Below are positions 31,108-42,548 of a stretch of 64,000 nucleotides of DNA, in pieces; positions within the stretch are counted from its first letter, which is position 1; each line of letters opens with the position of its first letter. The position numbers were made by a program, and so were the translations under genes. Under the pieces are notes generated by a model. That model was not told the DNA's origin. It did no database searches and saw only the letters and a list, made by a program, of their open reading frames with translations. Where the stretch lies: the NCBI GenBank assembly GCA_019400425.1, contig JAFREE010000066.1:62001-126000 (forward strand), written 5' to 3'. Source of the DNA: Hymenochaete sp. R1 (Eukaryota > Basidiomycota > Agaricomycetes > Hymenochaetales > Hymenochaetaceae).

Positions 31108-32821
31108 CTATGCAAATTCATTGCTCCACGATCGTGCAGTGACCTTGGTCCCAGAACAAAGATTTTGCCAGTCTCCGAGACAATGGTCTAGAGCGATGTG
31201 AAGATTCCCGGCACCGCAAAGGTTGCGTAAATTTATGAGAATATCCATTTGTTGTAGTGCCACTCGCTTCGATTCAAAATGGTCCACAAATGTAAGAATG
31301 TTCGATAGATCAGGATGGAATAGGATGACGATCGTCTGTAAGGAATCGAGTTCGACGAGTGGCCCAGGGTCGGGGCTCCAACGATCGAAAAGGTCTGGAA
31401 TGATAACGCGCAGGGATTGGAGGGCAGGACAGTACTGTGCAATACTTCGAAAAACATCCATGCTCGGAACAGGAGTTGCATTATCCCTCAGACCATCCGC
31501 CATTGACCGATATGCATAAATATGTAATTCTCGTAGTGATTCGTAGGGTTCTGGATGGAGAAAGAATTTTTCTTTGTCGGGATCGAACATACCAAGCTCG
31601 CTTTTGTGCGAATAAGTCAGACGCAAGTCTACGTCTCGTACGTTTGGAATCCGCAAGGACTTCAAAAAAACGCGAGACTTTGAAAACCTGCTGTTGAACT
31701 CGTACATGTACTCTGCGAACATTCTGAAACTGAATGAACGGAGTTGTGGGAGATTTATGACCTGACCATAAGGTGTTTCCCACATGGACCCCACAGCATG
31801 CGGAGTGGGCAACTGTACACTCAAAGAAGTCAGTGCTTGTAAGGACTGAAGGAAAACGCAAAGCTTTCGTGGGTTGACCAGTTTTGGGTGCAGTGCTTGC
31901 ATAACGAGCTCCGAACACGATGGAAATATGCCGGAAGGAGGGGCTATCTCATACATCAACAACTTTGAGGCGTTAGGAAACCTCCATGCACGAAAGATTC
32001 GATGAAAGTCCGTTTGCACCTGTTCAACGTGAGGAGGTTCTAGGCCTTCATGAGGCTCATGTATACGTGGCATTGCGAGGTTTCGTACGGCCGAGAACTC
32101 GAGGCTGGGGGACGTCGACAGAAACTCATCGACTACACGGCTAAAGCTGGTCAACACGTAGTCGCCAAGAACAAATGTATCTACTCTGCATGTGTGAGGA
32201 GCAAGCAGCGTGTAGCGAGCGGTATTAATTTCGCATCCCAGTGCGAAATGTAATGGATGATTTCGACTCATCGTGAGTGCTCGTGAGAGAGGAACGAACG
32301 GGACTACTGGCTGTATCTTCGACCACAGCGCAGGACACGCGTACGCAATGTCACGGAATCGGCGGTTAACACGAACCAAACTTCCGAGCCCGTTGGCTTG
32401 CCAGATCCATTTCCATTTCCCAAAGACGGTTCTTTTCATGACTTCTGCTAATAGCTCGTTGGGGAGGATCATTATCCCATGGTGTTTCGAAGCGGGTATG
32501 ACGAGCTTTGAGACTTCGTTCAGTTTTGCATCGAGAACTTCAACGGAGGCTAGGAGGAAATCTTTTGCTTTCTTCAACCGATCATACGCTGATTTAGTTC
32601 GACTGTATGTCGGCTCTATCAGAAGACTGGACCAACATGAGTATGAGGTAGTCTACGGCAGAGCAGAATAAAACGCACCTTTTCAAGTCCAAAGAATCGT
32701 CTGGCCACCAATCATCTCCAAGCACCGCACTGTCGCCACCGTTAGCTCGCTGACACGCGATCCCGATAAAATCGACAAGGTCTCGGTATTGCTGGGTCCA
32801 GGGCTCGACAAGACCGACCAT
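31108..32821 (-). CDS. F-box-like domain protein with LRR-like C-terminal region
   Basis: Two exons (32679-32821 and 31108-32626) give 553 residues. The first exon encodes MVGLVEPWTQQYRDLVDFIG; a TAG lies immediately upstream in frame. A coiled region (RTKSAYDRLKKAKDFLLASV, VLDAKLNEVSKL) precedes the F-box-like segment IMILPNELLAEVMKRTVFGK, VRVNRRFRDIAYACPALWSK. The remainder is Leu-rich with repeated strand/helix units (LRSFSFRMF, LRELHIYAY, LQSLRVIIP), as in the very large F-box families of mushroom genomes. These act as substrate receptors of SCF ubiquitin ligases via Skp1; the substrate is unknown. Confidence 0.85.
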
Positions 32822-33625
32822 CTATCGTAATTGCGTGGTGCGGACTCCAAGCTCAGAATGCGGGCGAGTTGGTGACAAAAAGTGCACGAAAATGAAAAGA
32901 AAAGAGTGCCGGTTGGATTGACTGGTTGCTGCCGTATCAACCGCCGCCTCCAAGTTCCGAGAACACGTCGTGTCGCGTAAGTCGAGCTGCTTGTCCATAT
33001 TTACGTTACAGGCCATCCATTAATATATTCCGCTCCCCTTGTGCAAGCTGCGGGTTCTCCTGTCTATCTAAACAAAAGTCTCGAAATGGCGGGCTTATAG
33101 AAGGGTCGAAAGATCTGAAAGCAATTTCCAACTTACGGATATAACAGAGTATCTGTGTCGGACGAAAATGATAGCGTCAAAATAGATCTCAGCTAAATGC
33201 GTATGGAGGCTCCAAATTTTCACCAGTAGCGCGAATGTATGACAGTTGTACCGTGTCTTCTTCGCGCCTTCTACGGACGATATCAACTCCAACATCTGCA
33301 ACTCGAAATAATCTTTTCGATTATCCACTGGAGTTTGAAGATGGGGTATGGCCGTCCTTGAGGCGCGCGAAACCAACAGAGCGTCCAAAAAAGCGGAAAG
33401 CGCATATCATAGCTGTCATACAGAGGTAATAAAATCAAGAAGGTCGTTGGACCGATGATGATCTGTATGCAAAATTCGATCCATTTCCCTCGGTAGCTTT
33501 GATTTAAGCGTCGAGCAGACTGCGCGGTGCTTGTGTAACGAGTTTCAGAAGAGCTGGTGACGTCGGTTGGGAAGACAAGCTTAAGCTTCAAGTTGCAAGA
33601 CGCGTCGCGTTCTTGACTTCACGCC
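32822..33625. other. intergenic between F-box gene and MSH4, with one uncertain minus-strand frame
   Basis: About 800 bp between divergent genes. A 102-codon minus-strand frame begins with ATG at 33591 (MKLKLVFPTDVTSSSE...), with a hydrophobic stretch WIEFCIQIIIGPTTFLILLP that could be one membrane helix. Its start is only 34 bp from the MSH4 start. No homology is recognised and splicing to downstream frames (33095-33388) is speculative, so it is not called a gene. Confidence 0.4.
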
Positions 33626-36600
33626 ATGACGTCCATCTCCTCGACGCGTTCTTCAACATTTCGCCCAACGTCTATGCAGATGGCCTCGACGCGCCCTCCA
33701 ACCTCATCTTCGTTGAGCTATCGTCCTACAACAGGACAGTCGCGTCCTAATACGGCGCGACCTCTCACAGCTGCGTCCTCGAGACACGAGGGGTCGTACG
33801 TTGTTGCTGTCCTGGAAAGCAGAGGTGTTGGTCGAGAAGTTGGCATTGCGGCGCTTGATAAGGATACTGGACACGTCGAGCTTATTCAGGTACGTGAAAA
33901 GGCCTTCAGAAGTAAGCGGGTTGATAATTGGGTCAAACAGCTAGCGGATTGCCAGACTTACGTTAAGACCCTGCACCACCTGCACCTTCATTACCCTGTT
34001 CTGGTACTAGTACCAGACACGTTTCTCGCTCCTATCGACTCTTCGACGCCGTCAGCAGCAAAAAATGTGGTCGCAACTTCGCTGTTGGTTCAGTGCATAC
34101 AAGAGGAGTTTCCCGGTGTACCAATCGAACCTGTTCTAAGAAAGTATTGGAATGAAGAAGCTGGTACGTTTTGAAACCTGGTGTTAAAGTGACTCGCGAA
34201 CTTTTGATACAGGCTTACAGTTTGTCAACCAATTGTGTGTCGATAGCGATGATAGAGCAGCCACGCTTCTTGCCGTTTCTTCGAAGTAAGTGTTCGCTAT
34301 TGGCCTCTTTCTGGAACTCTCTAATTTGGGGTTCTGGGCCAGATACTACGCTTTATCAGCGGGATGCGCTCTGTTTAAACATGCTGAAATGAGATTGAAC
34401 ACGCGTTATGCTGCGCACTCTTTACGTATCCGGTATACGCCGGTGGAGGGCACGATGCTCATTGACAACGAAAGTGCAAGAAATTTAGAACTCGTAGGAA
34501 ACATGCTCAGCAAAAAATCATCGCATTCATTGTTCGGGTACGTGCATTCAACTTGCCTGCGAAGCTCACCTTGATTTTTACATGAAGAATTCTTAACCAC
34601 ACCTGGACGGCTATGGGAATGAGATTGTTGAGAGTAAACATCCTTGCACCCATAACAAGTATGCAAACTGTCATCGTCTACCAAATCAGATATCTAATGC
34701 AATTTTGTAGCGCATACATCCATCGAAGCAAGGCTAGATGCAGTGGAGGAGCTCGTGCAAGCAGAAGATAAATTTACCGCCGTTAGGGATGCTCTCAAGA
34801 CTGTAAACAAACTCGACCTTGACAAGCTCATTGCCAATGTCAGCACCGCATATTCAAATTATTTTTACTTCACATTAATCCTGTACAGTTGGCAGCTTCC
34901 GAAACGAGACCGACAAGCGGAGCGAAGGGTGCCTCTGCAAGGGTTTCCCAGATGCTTCAGCTTCGCAGTGTTGTCAAAAATATACCTCTGGTCCGGAAGG
35001 CCGTTCAAGGGTGCCACTCTCGCTTGCTTGAGATCATTTGTGACGTGAGCATAACCCTCCTTTTATAGTCTTACTGACTAATTAAATATCTTATCCCAGA
35101 TGCTGTCAGATGACAGGATCGATACAATTGAAAGTCTGATCGCGGAAAGCCTTAACGAAGAATCAAACCCTCCTAAGGTAGACTTTTCTGCTGACTGTAT
35201 GCGCTGATGTCTGACTATATGCGCTTGCATTCGACTGACTGTAAACAGGGAGGGGGTCTTAATGCCGTCAACTCTCGCGTTTACGCAGTCAAAGTCAACA
35301 AAAATTGCCTCCTCGATGTCGCACGCGAGACTTTCAAAGAGAACGTCGCAGATATTTTCCAGCTGAGTCGCACGTTGAGCGAAGAGCATGGTCTCCCGCT
35401 TCAGCTCTTGTATCAAGAACATGGATTCGTATTCACGCTTAGGAAGACGGATCTGGATGAAGCGGGGTTGACGGAGCTGCCAAAAGGGTTCGTAAATGTG
35501 CAGGCGAAGAAAGGAAAATGGTTCTTTGAGAGCATTGACTTGGTAAGAAGTTCTTTAAACGCAGTCCACCTGCTAAGTTAGGCTCAAACTTGCTCAAAAC
35601 CACACAGAAAAAGAGAAATGCGAGAACCAAAGATGCACTAGACGAGACCCTAATGCTGAGCGACAAGTAAAGTTGCCCTTTCTGCTGTCATTTTGTTTCC
35701 TATATTGATCATGATAGAGTTATTCAAGACCTTGTCGCCGACGTAATTGTTGAGGTTGGGTCGCTTTACAAAGCTTCAGAAGCGGCGAGTTTGTTGGGTC
35801 TCATTACCTGCCCTCAACTCATCATCATATAGATTGCGATTTTGGATATGCTTTGGTCGTTTGCCCATGCTTCCACAAGTGCGTCGTTCTTAGTGTATCT
35901 ATAAATCTTTGACAAACTTTATTTAAAGTTCGGAACTACGGTTAGCTTCCTGTAACGTCATGCCCAAAACATCATAATCTGATAAAACTTTACCAGTTCG
36001 ACCGGAGTTCACAGGGACATTGGCCATCAAGTCTGGTCGCCATCCCATCTTGGAGAACGTTCAGTCCGCTGGTACCGTAGTCGCGAATGACGTTTACTGT
36101 TGCGAGTCTTCTTCCTTTCAGATTATCCAAGGTCCCAAGTAAGCCAGTTTCCATCTAACATGTAACACGGCCTCAATTCTCCAATGTCATTGTTCTAGCA
36201 TGTCCGGGAAAAGCACGTATCTAAGGCAAGTCGGATTACTGACGGTCATGGCAATGTGTGGGTGCTTCGTTCCGGCAGAATATAGTAGCTTCAGGTGAGC
36301 TTGGTACCTAAGGATACACTTCGAATTCCAACGATATGCATTTCCGAAAGGATCCACGACGCTCTATTGACAAGGCTATCGAACGATGACGACATGGAAC
36401 ACAGTTTAAGCACCTTTGCTCAGGAGATCTCGTCGTCAGCCATGATACTAGGTGAGCCGAGTCCCTTCTACATATTCCATAGGGCTTAAACTTTTTACAA
36501 GGCCTATCTACAGAGAAGTCGCTCGTTCTTGTCGATGAACTAGGCCGTGGAACCTCTCCTAGAGAAGGACTCGGAATCTGCTTCGCCATCGCCGAACAGC

Positions 36601-37740
36601 TGATCAAACTCAAAGTGCGCAATCTTTACAGATAATCTGGTATTTTAATACTAATAATTCAACTTCTTCACCTCTAATTAGTCATTTGTATTTTTTGCAA
36701 CGTAAGTTTTGACCGCTCTTAGAAGTTATGTATTGCCTACTTCCAGTCCTCGACAGACATTTCCAAGACCTTCCCTCTATGCTAGTACGTCAACCAACTG
36801 TGGTGAAGTGAGCCTTCCGCTCTTTTCGGCGCGACCCCGAACTTTTCTGATAGAATTTCAGCTTGTCATTATCTGTTCAGGTTTGTACCATGACCATGAT
36901 TTCGATCTAGCTACTGACCTGACGGTGTCCAGAAAACCCGACCTTCTGCCTCAAGCATGGGATTGGTCTTCGATTACAAGTAAGCGACCAACACCCTCTT
37001 AAATTTTATTATCTACGCACGTATATTCACCCCCGTTTAGAATCGTCGACGGCTCGCCCGAACACATCGAACACTACGGTTTATCTCCTTCGTCTCTCCG
37101 CGTATACTCACAAACTCAGGCAACATTTCATTCCATTTCTAGGCCTTGAGCTTGCTCGCCTTGCTGACTTGCCCGACGATGTCCTCACTGAAGCCCATCG
37201 AGTCTCGAATCGGCTTTCTGAACTCGAGGAAACGAGGAAAGAAGGCAGTCGCGGGAACAAGCTTGCTCTGAGGAGGAAGGCTATGCTTCGTGTACGGGCA
37301 TGTTTTCTTCTTCCCTCCTTTTCTTCTTCCCTCCTTTTCTTCATCCTCCATGAACTCTGTTGCTTCATGCTTGGCTCTGTTCCATCTTGCGACCCCCTGC
37401 TCTTCAAAGTCCCTCGCAAATTGACGTCTTCAACCCCAATTCTCAAAATAAAAACCAAGAATCGTGTTTCAAAAGTAAACAACTGACACCATTTTCTTTC
37501 CTGCTTTGCATCCCAAAATAGCTCCGGACGCAGCTCACCCAAGCCCTCGACCACTCCGCCTTGCCTGATCAAGAGCTCGCAGAGTATCTTTCCCGACCCC
37601 AGCGTGAAATGGCTCAGGTTCTACGTGCGACGATGGACGAGGCGCAGAGTGAAGCATTTTTCGGGATTGGTAGCGGGGATGAGAATGGAAGACGTGATGA
37701 TGAATTGAAGTCAGTGTCGGACTTGAGGGAGCAGGGCTAA
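33626..37740 (+). CDS. msh4: Meiotic MutS homologue MSH4
   Basis: A gene of roughly fifteen exons. MSH4 pairs with MSH5 to stabilise Holliday-junction-like intermediates and promote crossovers in meiosis. After a Ser/Thr-rich start ([12 protein letters not shown]...) the MutS connector and lever regions appear: [90 protein letters not shown]. The ATPase domain is complete: Walker [40 protein letters not shown], Walker [17 protein letters not shown], then [13 protein letters not shown] across an intron. The mismatch-recognition N-terminal domain of MSH2/MSH6 types is absent, as expected. The 51-nt intron at 33890-33940 has no in-frame stop. The end was placed at the stop 37738-37740 (DLREQG). 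Confidence 0.94.
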
Positions 37741-38025
37741 TTCGAGGGATGTCAATTAAAATGACTGGACTGGTCTCTATCCTTGTCCGCCTGATCGACT
37801 GCAACAATGTTCTTTGCTTCTTGTGGATTCTGCGCTCACTCCACCGATGACTTTTCGTCTTGTTGGCAAGAGAAAAACCATAAACACAAGCATGAAACGA
37901 ATTCTTAAAAAAATATTATCCCCTCCCACCTAGTGCATGTACAGTGTTAAACTTCCAACTCTAATATCAATCCAATATCTTTCGACTGCCATCCTTCTTA
38001 CCCCTCGTGAGTAATCCGAAAGCAT
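37741..38025. other. convergent intergenic MSH4 / ATP11
   Basis: 285 bp containing only 3' ends of converging genes; nothing else seen. Confidence 0.45.
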
Positions 38026-39321
38026 CTACGACATCGGATTCGCATGCTTCAACAACTCTTCCCATTTGAACTCTTCAGGAGTCTCATTAAATGCCCTCAC
38101 GAGGTTTCTCCTTTCTTGGGCTTTCTTTCTTTCTTCCACTTTCTCATTCGCTCCAGTGAGGTAAAACCTCTGCATACCCAACGCGAGGAGCTGCGCCTCC
38201 TCTTGCTTCAGCACAAACTTTATCTGGCCCTCAGCCTCTACGCCAGTCTTGTCCGAAGAAACCGACGAAGAGGAAGTAGGCGTGATTTCCCCACGTAAAA
38301 GTACGTGCCCGAAGGAGGGCGCCAGGTCAGGGTATAGAGTGAGCACAAGATGGGGCGTCGCGAACGTTGTGCGCGTTTTGTATTCGAGGAGAGGGGTGAA
38401 GAGGATGGTGGCCGTCGGAAGCGAAGTAGCAGCGTTCGCATCGGTAAGGGTAGGGGTAGGGAGCGGATCGTCGAGGATGGAGGGACGAGGGAGTGGTGGG
38501 GTAGGGTGGAAAGCCCATTGCATGAAGAAAAATTCGTACGCCGACGCCGACTCCGACGCCGCTCCTTCTCCAACTGCGTCGACCGCACCTGCTCGAGGCA
38601 ACGGAACGATGAAGCTCGGGTGCTGTCTACCGGCACTGACGAGCGTCTCGTAAATCGACAACGGGATGCACGCGGAGAGATATCCGCGGCCTGTCCCATT
38701 TGTGCGGGAGGCGTGGAATGCGGCCCAGAGGGCAGAGAGCTGGGCAGGCGAGGGGGGTGAGCTGAGGAGTTTGGGGATGTTAAGGATTTGGGCGAGGGGC
38801 TGGAGGTGAAGCACAAAGTTTGAGTATGTTAGCGTTTAGACGACATTAAAAGACATACCTTGACTGGTGAATTGTCTCTTCGCACTGACGACGTCCATTT
38901 TGTGTTTTTGTCGTCGTTGGAGGCCGTCTTTGCTTCTTTCGTCGCTTGTTTCTGCTCGAACAGTTTCTGGGCTTCAGGAAGAATACAAGGCTTTCGCGAC
39001 GACTCCTTCGCTGATTCTCTCAGCTCCTCGACACTCAGGCCCTTTCTATACAAAGTTTGTTTAGAGAGAGACAGAATAAAATAAATATGCATTGTTTCGT
39101 GAGTTCAAGTAATGATAAAAGACACACTCATGAGCCTTCCTCTGCACCTTGTCGAGGTATTTCTGAGCGAGGTCGAAGCGCCGAGGCGTGCTATGGAACA
39201 ATCTAAGCCATGAGGAATGCGGATTGCGAGCGGTGTGAGCGAGACGGAGTGGTAGACGTCGTTGGCTGAGACTGAAGATGGTTGAGAACATGAAAAGACG
39301 GACGCTGACGGAGGTGGTCAT
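38026..39321 (-). CDS. atp11: Mitochondrial F1-ATPase assembly factor Atp11
   Basis: Exons 39128-39321, 38859-39045 and 38026-38799 give 384 residues. In the family Atp11 holds free F1 beta subunits before assembly in the mitochondrial matrix. The start MTTSVSVRLFMFSTIFSLSQ followed by RRLPLR and LRLFHSTPRRFDLAQKYLDK is a clear mitochondrial presequence. An upstream in-frame Met at 39426 is possible but less presequence-like. Family segments are KGLSVEELRE, SPVKPLAQILNIPKLL (formed by the splice into 38799), ALWAAFHASRTNGTGR, EFFFMQWAFHP and LTLYPDLAPSFGHVLLRGE. It shares a 150-bp divergent upstream region with CSN7. Confidence 0.92.
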
Positions 39322-39471
39322 TTGACTTCGCGCAACGTACGCGACTGCCGCGACGGGACGGCGATGAGCACGCACGCGCCACTGGTAGTCAGGCCTCGCA
39401 CCCTGTCCTCCTCTTTGATCATTCATTGACCCTCAGGAAAGATTCTTCACATAGCATTTTAGGAACTCATT
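39322..39471. promoter_or_regulatory. Bidirectional promoter region ATP11 / CSN7
   Basis: Only 150 bp separate the two divergent start codons, so regulatory sequence must be shared or lie within transcribed leaders. No specific site is recognised. Confidence 0.55.
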
Positions 39472-40805
39472 ATGACGCTGGAACTGTGCTCGAATGCAGC
39501 AACCAAGATTGAGCCCTTCTTGTTACTCGCGAAGAACGCCAAAGGCGCCGCAGCCGCCAAGCTCATCGAGAACGTCACGTCTGCACCGGGCGTCTTCAAC
39601 TTTTATGAATTGCTAGAGTTACCCAATGTGCAAGAGGTGCGTCTGAATCATTGAAGTTGTCCGCATGGAGCTTCAGGCTTAGATTGAATTGAATGTGCAT
39701 GCAGCTGGCGAATGGGAATTATGCGTCTCATCTAAAGTTGTTACAGCTCTTTGCGTATGGCACGTTCGAAGACTACATTAGTGAGTAGATTGTAGTTTTG
39801 GTGCAACAAAAAAAACAAGGCGTGGATACTGATGTAGATTGTGTTGCCTGCTAGACTCAAAAGACTCGCTTCCTTCGCTAAATGAGAAGCAGCTCACGAA
39901 ACTACGGCTCCTTACAATCATTTCACTTGCATTAGACCGCAGGGTTCGTTCACTTACCCCTCAGACCTGTCTACTCTGCTCCATCTGCGCACTATCTAAT
40001 TAACGCACCACATACCCTTCCAGATCCTTCCCTACGACGTCCTCCTCCACGCTTTGCGCCTTCCAAAGATTCGCGAACTCGAGGATCTCATCATCGATGG
40101 CATCTACCTAGACCTTATGCGCGGCAAGCTCGACCAGAAACAGCAACAATTCGAGGTGGAATATACGATCGGGCGCGACCTTGCACCTGGGAAACTTCAA
40201 TCGTTGCTGGACTCGTTACAAGAATGGTGTGTATCAGCATGTGGAATTAGAGTAGCAAGCCCTTATCCAACACTCTTCTCGACTACTGTCTTATCTTTGT
40301 CTCCCTCGTCATATTTTCAGTTATTAAAAGATTAAGATACTCACTCACACCGACTTTCTAGGGCTCAAACCACCCACTCCATCCTCGCCACTCTCGACAC
40401 CCAACTCGCCACCCTCGCAGAATCCTCACACGCTCTCAAACTCTCCCAAGACGAACAAGAACGCATCACTCAAGACACCCTCGCCGAAGTCGCGGAGGTC
40501 GCGAAAGAGAAGGCCGCTGCTGCGGGCCGTTCTGGTTCTGGGCGTAGTGGTGGACTAGGGTTGGGTGGGAGTGTTGGGGACGATATGGATGTGGATGAGC
40601 CGAGGGGCTCGAGCGCGATTGTGATGGGGACTGCGTTGACGGGGGGCTTGATGAGTCCGGACGGAGGGAGGACGAGTCGGAAGTTCAAGTGCGTGCTCAC
40701 CCTTTGTCGCTCTTTCTTTCTATTGGTTCCTGGTTGAAGACTGATGTTGAGTATAGGACGAATGCAGGAGAAAAGCCAAGCTCGCGTAAGCGTAATAGGT
40801 TTTGA
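39472..40805 (+). CDS. csn7: COP9 signalosome subunit 7 (PCI domain)
   Basis: Start ATG 39472; exon 1 ends 39636, and the stop is reached in a last exon after the intron ending near 40756 ([16 protein letters not shown]). About 300 residues. The PCI-domain hallmarks of CSN7 are present: [89 protein letters not shown] and [16 protein letters not shown] helical tail and a Gly/Ser-rich basic end follow. CSN removes NEDD8 from cullins, opposing the state that CAND1 cannot bind; CAND1 is encoded 17 kb upstream. Confidence 0.92.
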
Positions 40806-41299
40806 ATTTAGGTATTCATGTCTGTACACGTACTGCTGCTTTCATGCTGCCTTTATCGAAGATGCGTTTCTTCTCGGCCGTGCCGCTTGCCTTTTGATGG
40901 AGTATCTTCTCGTAAGACCGGAACACGAAATGTCCTCAAGAGACGGCTGCATGCGTTCACTGGTCATACAACACGCATTTATCGGATTCTAGGTTCCAGG
41001 TGGCGTTCCTCCTATATAGAGCTATATATAACTTCGTAAACGCCTCTGCATGAGCATAGACGTCATCGAAGTGTAAAAGGTGCGTTCAAATCGTACTGTA
41101 CGTGTTAGGATGTGCTGATTTGCTGAGGTTCTCATCTGCACGACTTGCTCTGTTCGGCTATTTCGGCCATTTTTGTCGCTGATTTCTGCTTGTGTCAGTG
41201 CTCTCTGGTGAGTGGAACTTCTCGAGCCAATCTTGGTTCTCACCTTCTTGAAATGTTTTCGATTGTCTTTTGCCCATCCGTTGCTTTCTCATCGATATA
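40806..41299. other. intergenic between CSN7 and the methyltransferase relic
   Basis: No gene is supported. It may contain more of the 5' part of the decayed methyltransferase copy, but I could not align it by eye upstream of about 41300. Confidence 0.35.
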
Positions 41300-41726
41300 T
41301 TTGACAAACTAGGGAATACCTCTTTATTTTCCCGATATGTTCTCGAAAGTTCTGCTATCAGGCGAAGATCTATAGGCCAGGATTTTGGATGTCCCTTTAT
41401 ACTAATTTGGCGGGCAATGCGAATAGTTCACCGCATGTAACTGACTCAACTCAGTGCGCCTGGACCCACAGGAATCCAAAGACTTGACGGAGCTCGTCGT
41501 GCAGGTACGCCATTTTTATTTAATTACTTAATAAGACAAATTGAAGGAGTTCGAAATTTTAACACATTCTTTGAAAATGAGTTACAATCAGATGGTTTCC
41601 GCCTTCCTTCGTGGGTGGTCTCAGGAGAAGGTAGATGCTTGGATGGAAGCAGTTGAAGGAAAATGGAGTACAGGAAAGTCCCTTGGAAGTGGCTTGCGGC
41701 TCAAAGTATCACGCCGTAGCTCATGA
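41300..41726 (+). pseudogene. Decayed copy of the tandem SAM-methyltransferase (3' part)
   Basis: Conceptual translation gives FPDMFSKVLLSGEDL, a stop, then ARILD, matching FPDMFS...GEELKDRILD of the intact copies. DPQESKDLTELVVQ next to a gtacgc donor (near 41509) matches DPQVFKDLMAFNTP next to gtgcgt. RGWSQEKVDAWMEAVE matches NGWSQEKVNDWMKAVE. The tail KVPWKWLAA is in a shifted frame relative to the RGWSQEK segment. At least one stop and two frame changes therefore disrupt it. The 3' flank (GTGTAATGTGATGATTA) is also shared with the copy at 42549-43901, so it arose by tandem duplication and not by retroposition. The corresponding intron position is retained. Confidence 0.8.
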
Positions 41727-41859
41727 TGCAGCGAAAAGCAGCTTGGACTACCATTGTCAAGTGTAGTAAGGCAGGATTCGCCACCGTGTAATGTGATGAT
41801 TATGATATATGTAAACATTTTACTGTCGCTGAATGTCGGAGTTGGTTGACTGAGGAGAA

Positions 41860-42222
41860 ATGTTTATACCGAGGATGGATCTGGTAGAAGAAATGTACGT
41901 TTGGTCTTTCGTTAGTAACTTCGACTCATTAAAACTCTTTTTCTTGAGGGACTATACTCTTCCTGCATATACTAACGCAACACTGGCAGATGAAGAGGAG
42001 AGAATTTTCCGTCCTATGCCAATGTCTACTGTGCAGGTCAGCTGTCATAGCTTGGGGAACCCATTATTTATCAGATGGATGGGTATAGAGGGATTAAATA
42101 GTTTGGATTCAGTGCGTCATGAACTCATCTTGTGGCATAAATGCGCTGCTGACTTCACTCCAGAACTCATTGATCGACTTCGGGTTGACAGACACAAAAC
42201 GATTGAAATGGCCCTTCCATAA
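41860..42222 (+). other. Uncertain 120-codon frame in the duplicated flank
   Basis: A complete ATG-to-stop frame (MFIPRMDLVEEMYVWSF...IEMALP) with no family recognised. Part of it (FRPMPMSTVQ, DNA near 42005-42040) resembles the flank of the next duplication unit (about 44185-44215), where the frame is not conserved. It could be an exon of something or chance. Confidence 0.2.
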
Positions 42223-42548
42223 GGTCGTTCCAAAGTCAAAACTCGACCATTGATCCCCAGGCTTAAGGCATACTATCTTAATTGATATATGCTCTAAATA
42301 TATTTTGGCCTCCCGCGTGTTCTCACAGTACGGTTGTATAAAACGACACGGAATCGGATGGACCCCTCGATAACGACAACGTCCCAAGCTACGTGGAAAT
42401 AAATGAACAATCTAGGAAACCTGCTCGTATGCTTTTGCCGTCAATTTAGTGTAGGAAAAAATATAAGTAGGTATCTCTTTCAAGATCGTCTCTTACATAT
42501 CACATCCTCTTCCCCTACACGGTCGTGCCAATCTAAACTGTCAATAAT

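Noticed and set aside
33283..33591. Minus-strand frame with a possible membrane helix next to MSH4
   Set aside because: Only 34 bp from the MSH4 start, no homology, and splicing to further exons is speculative.
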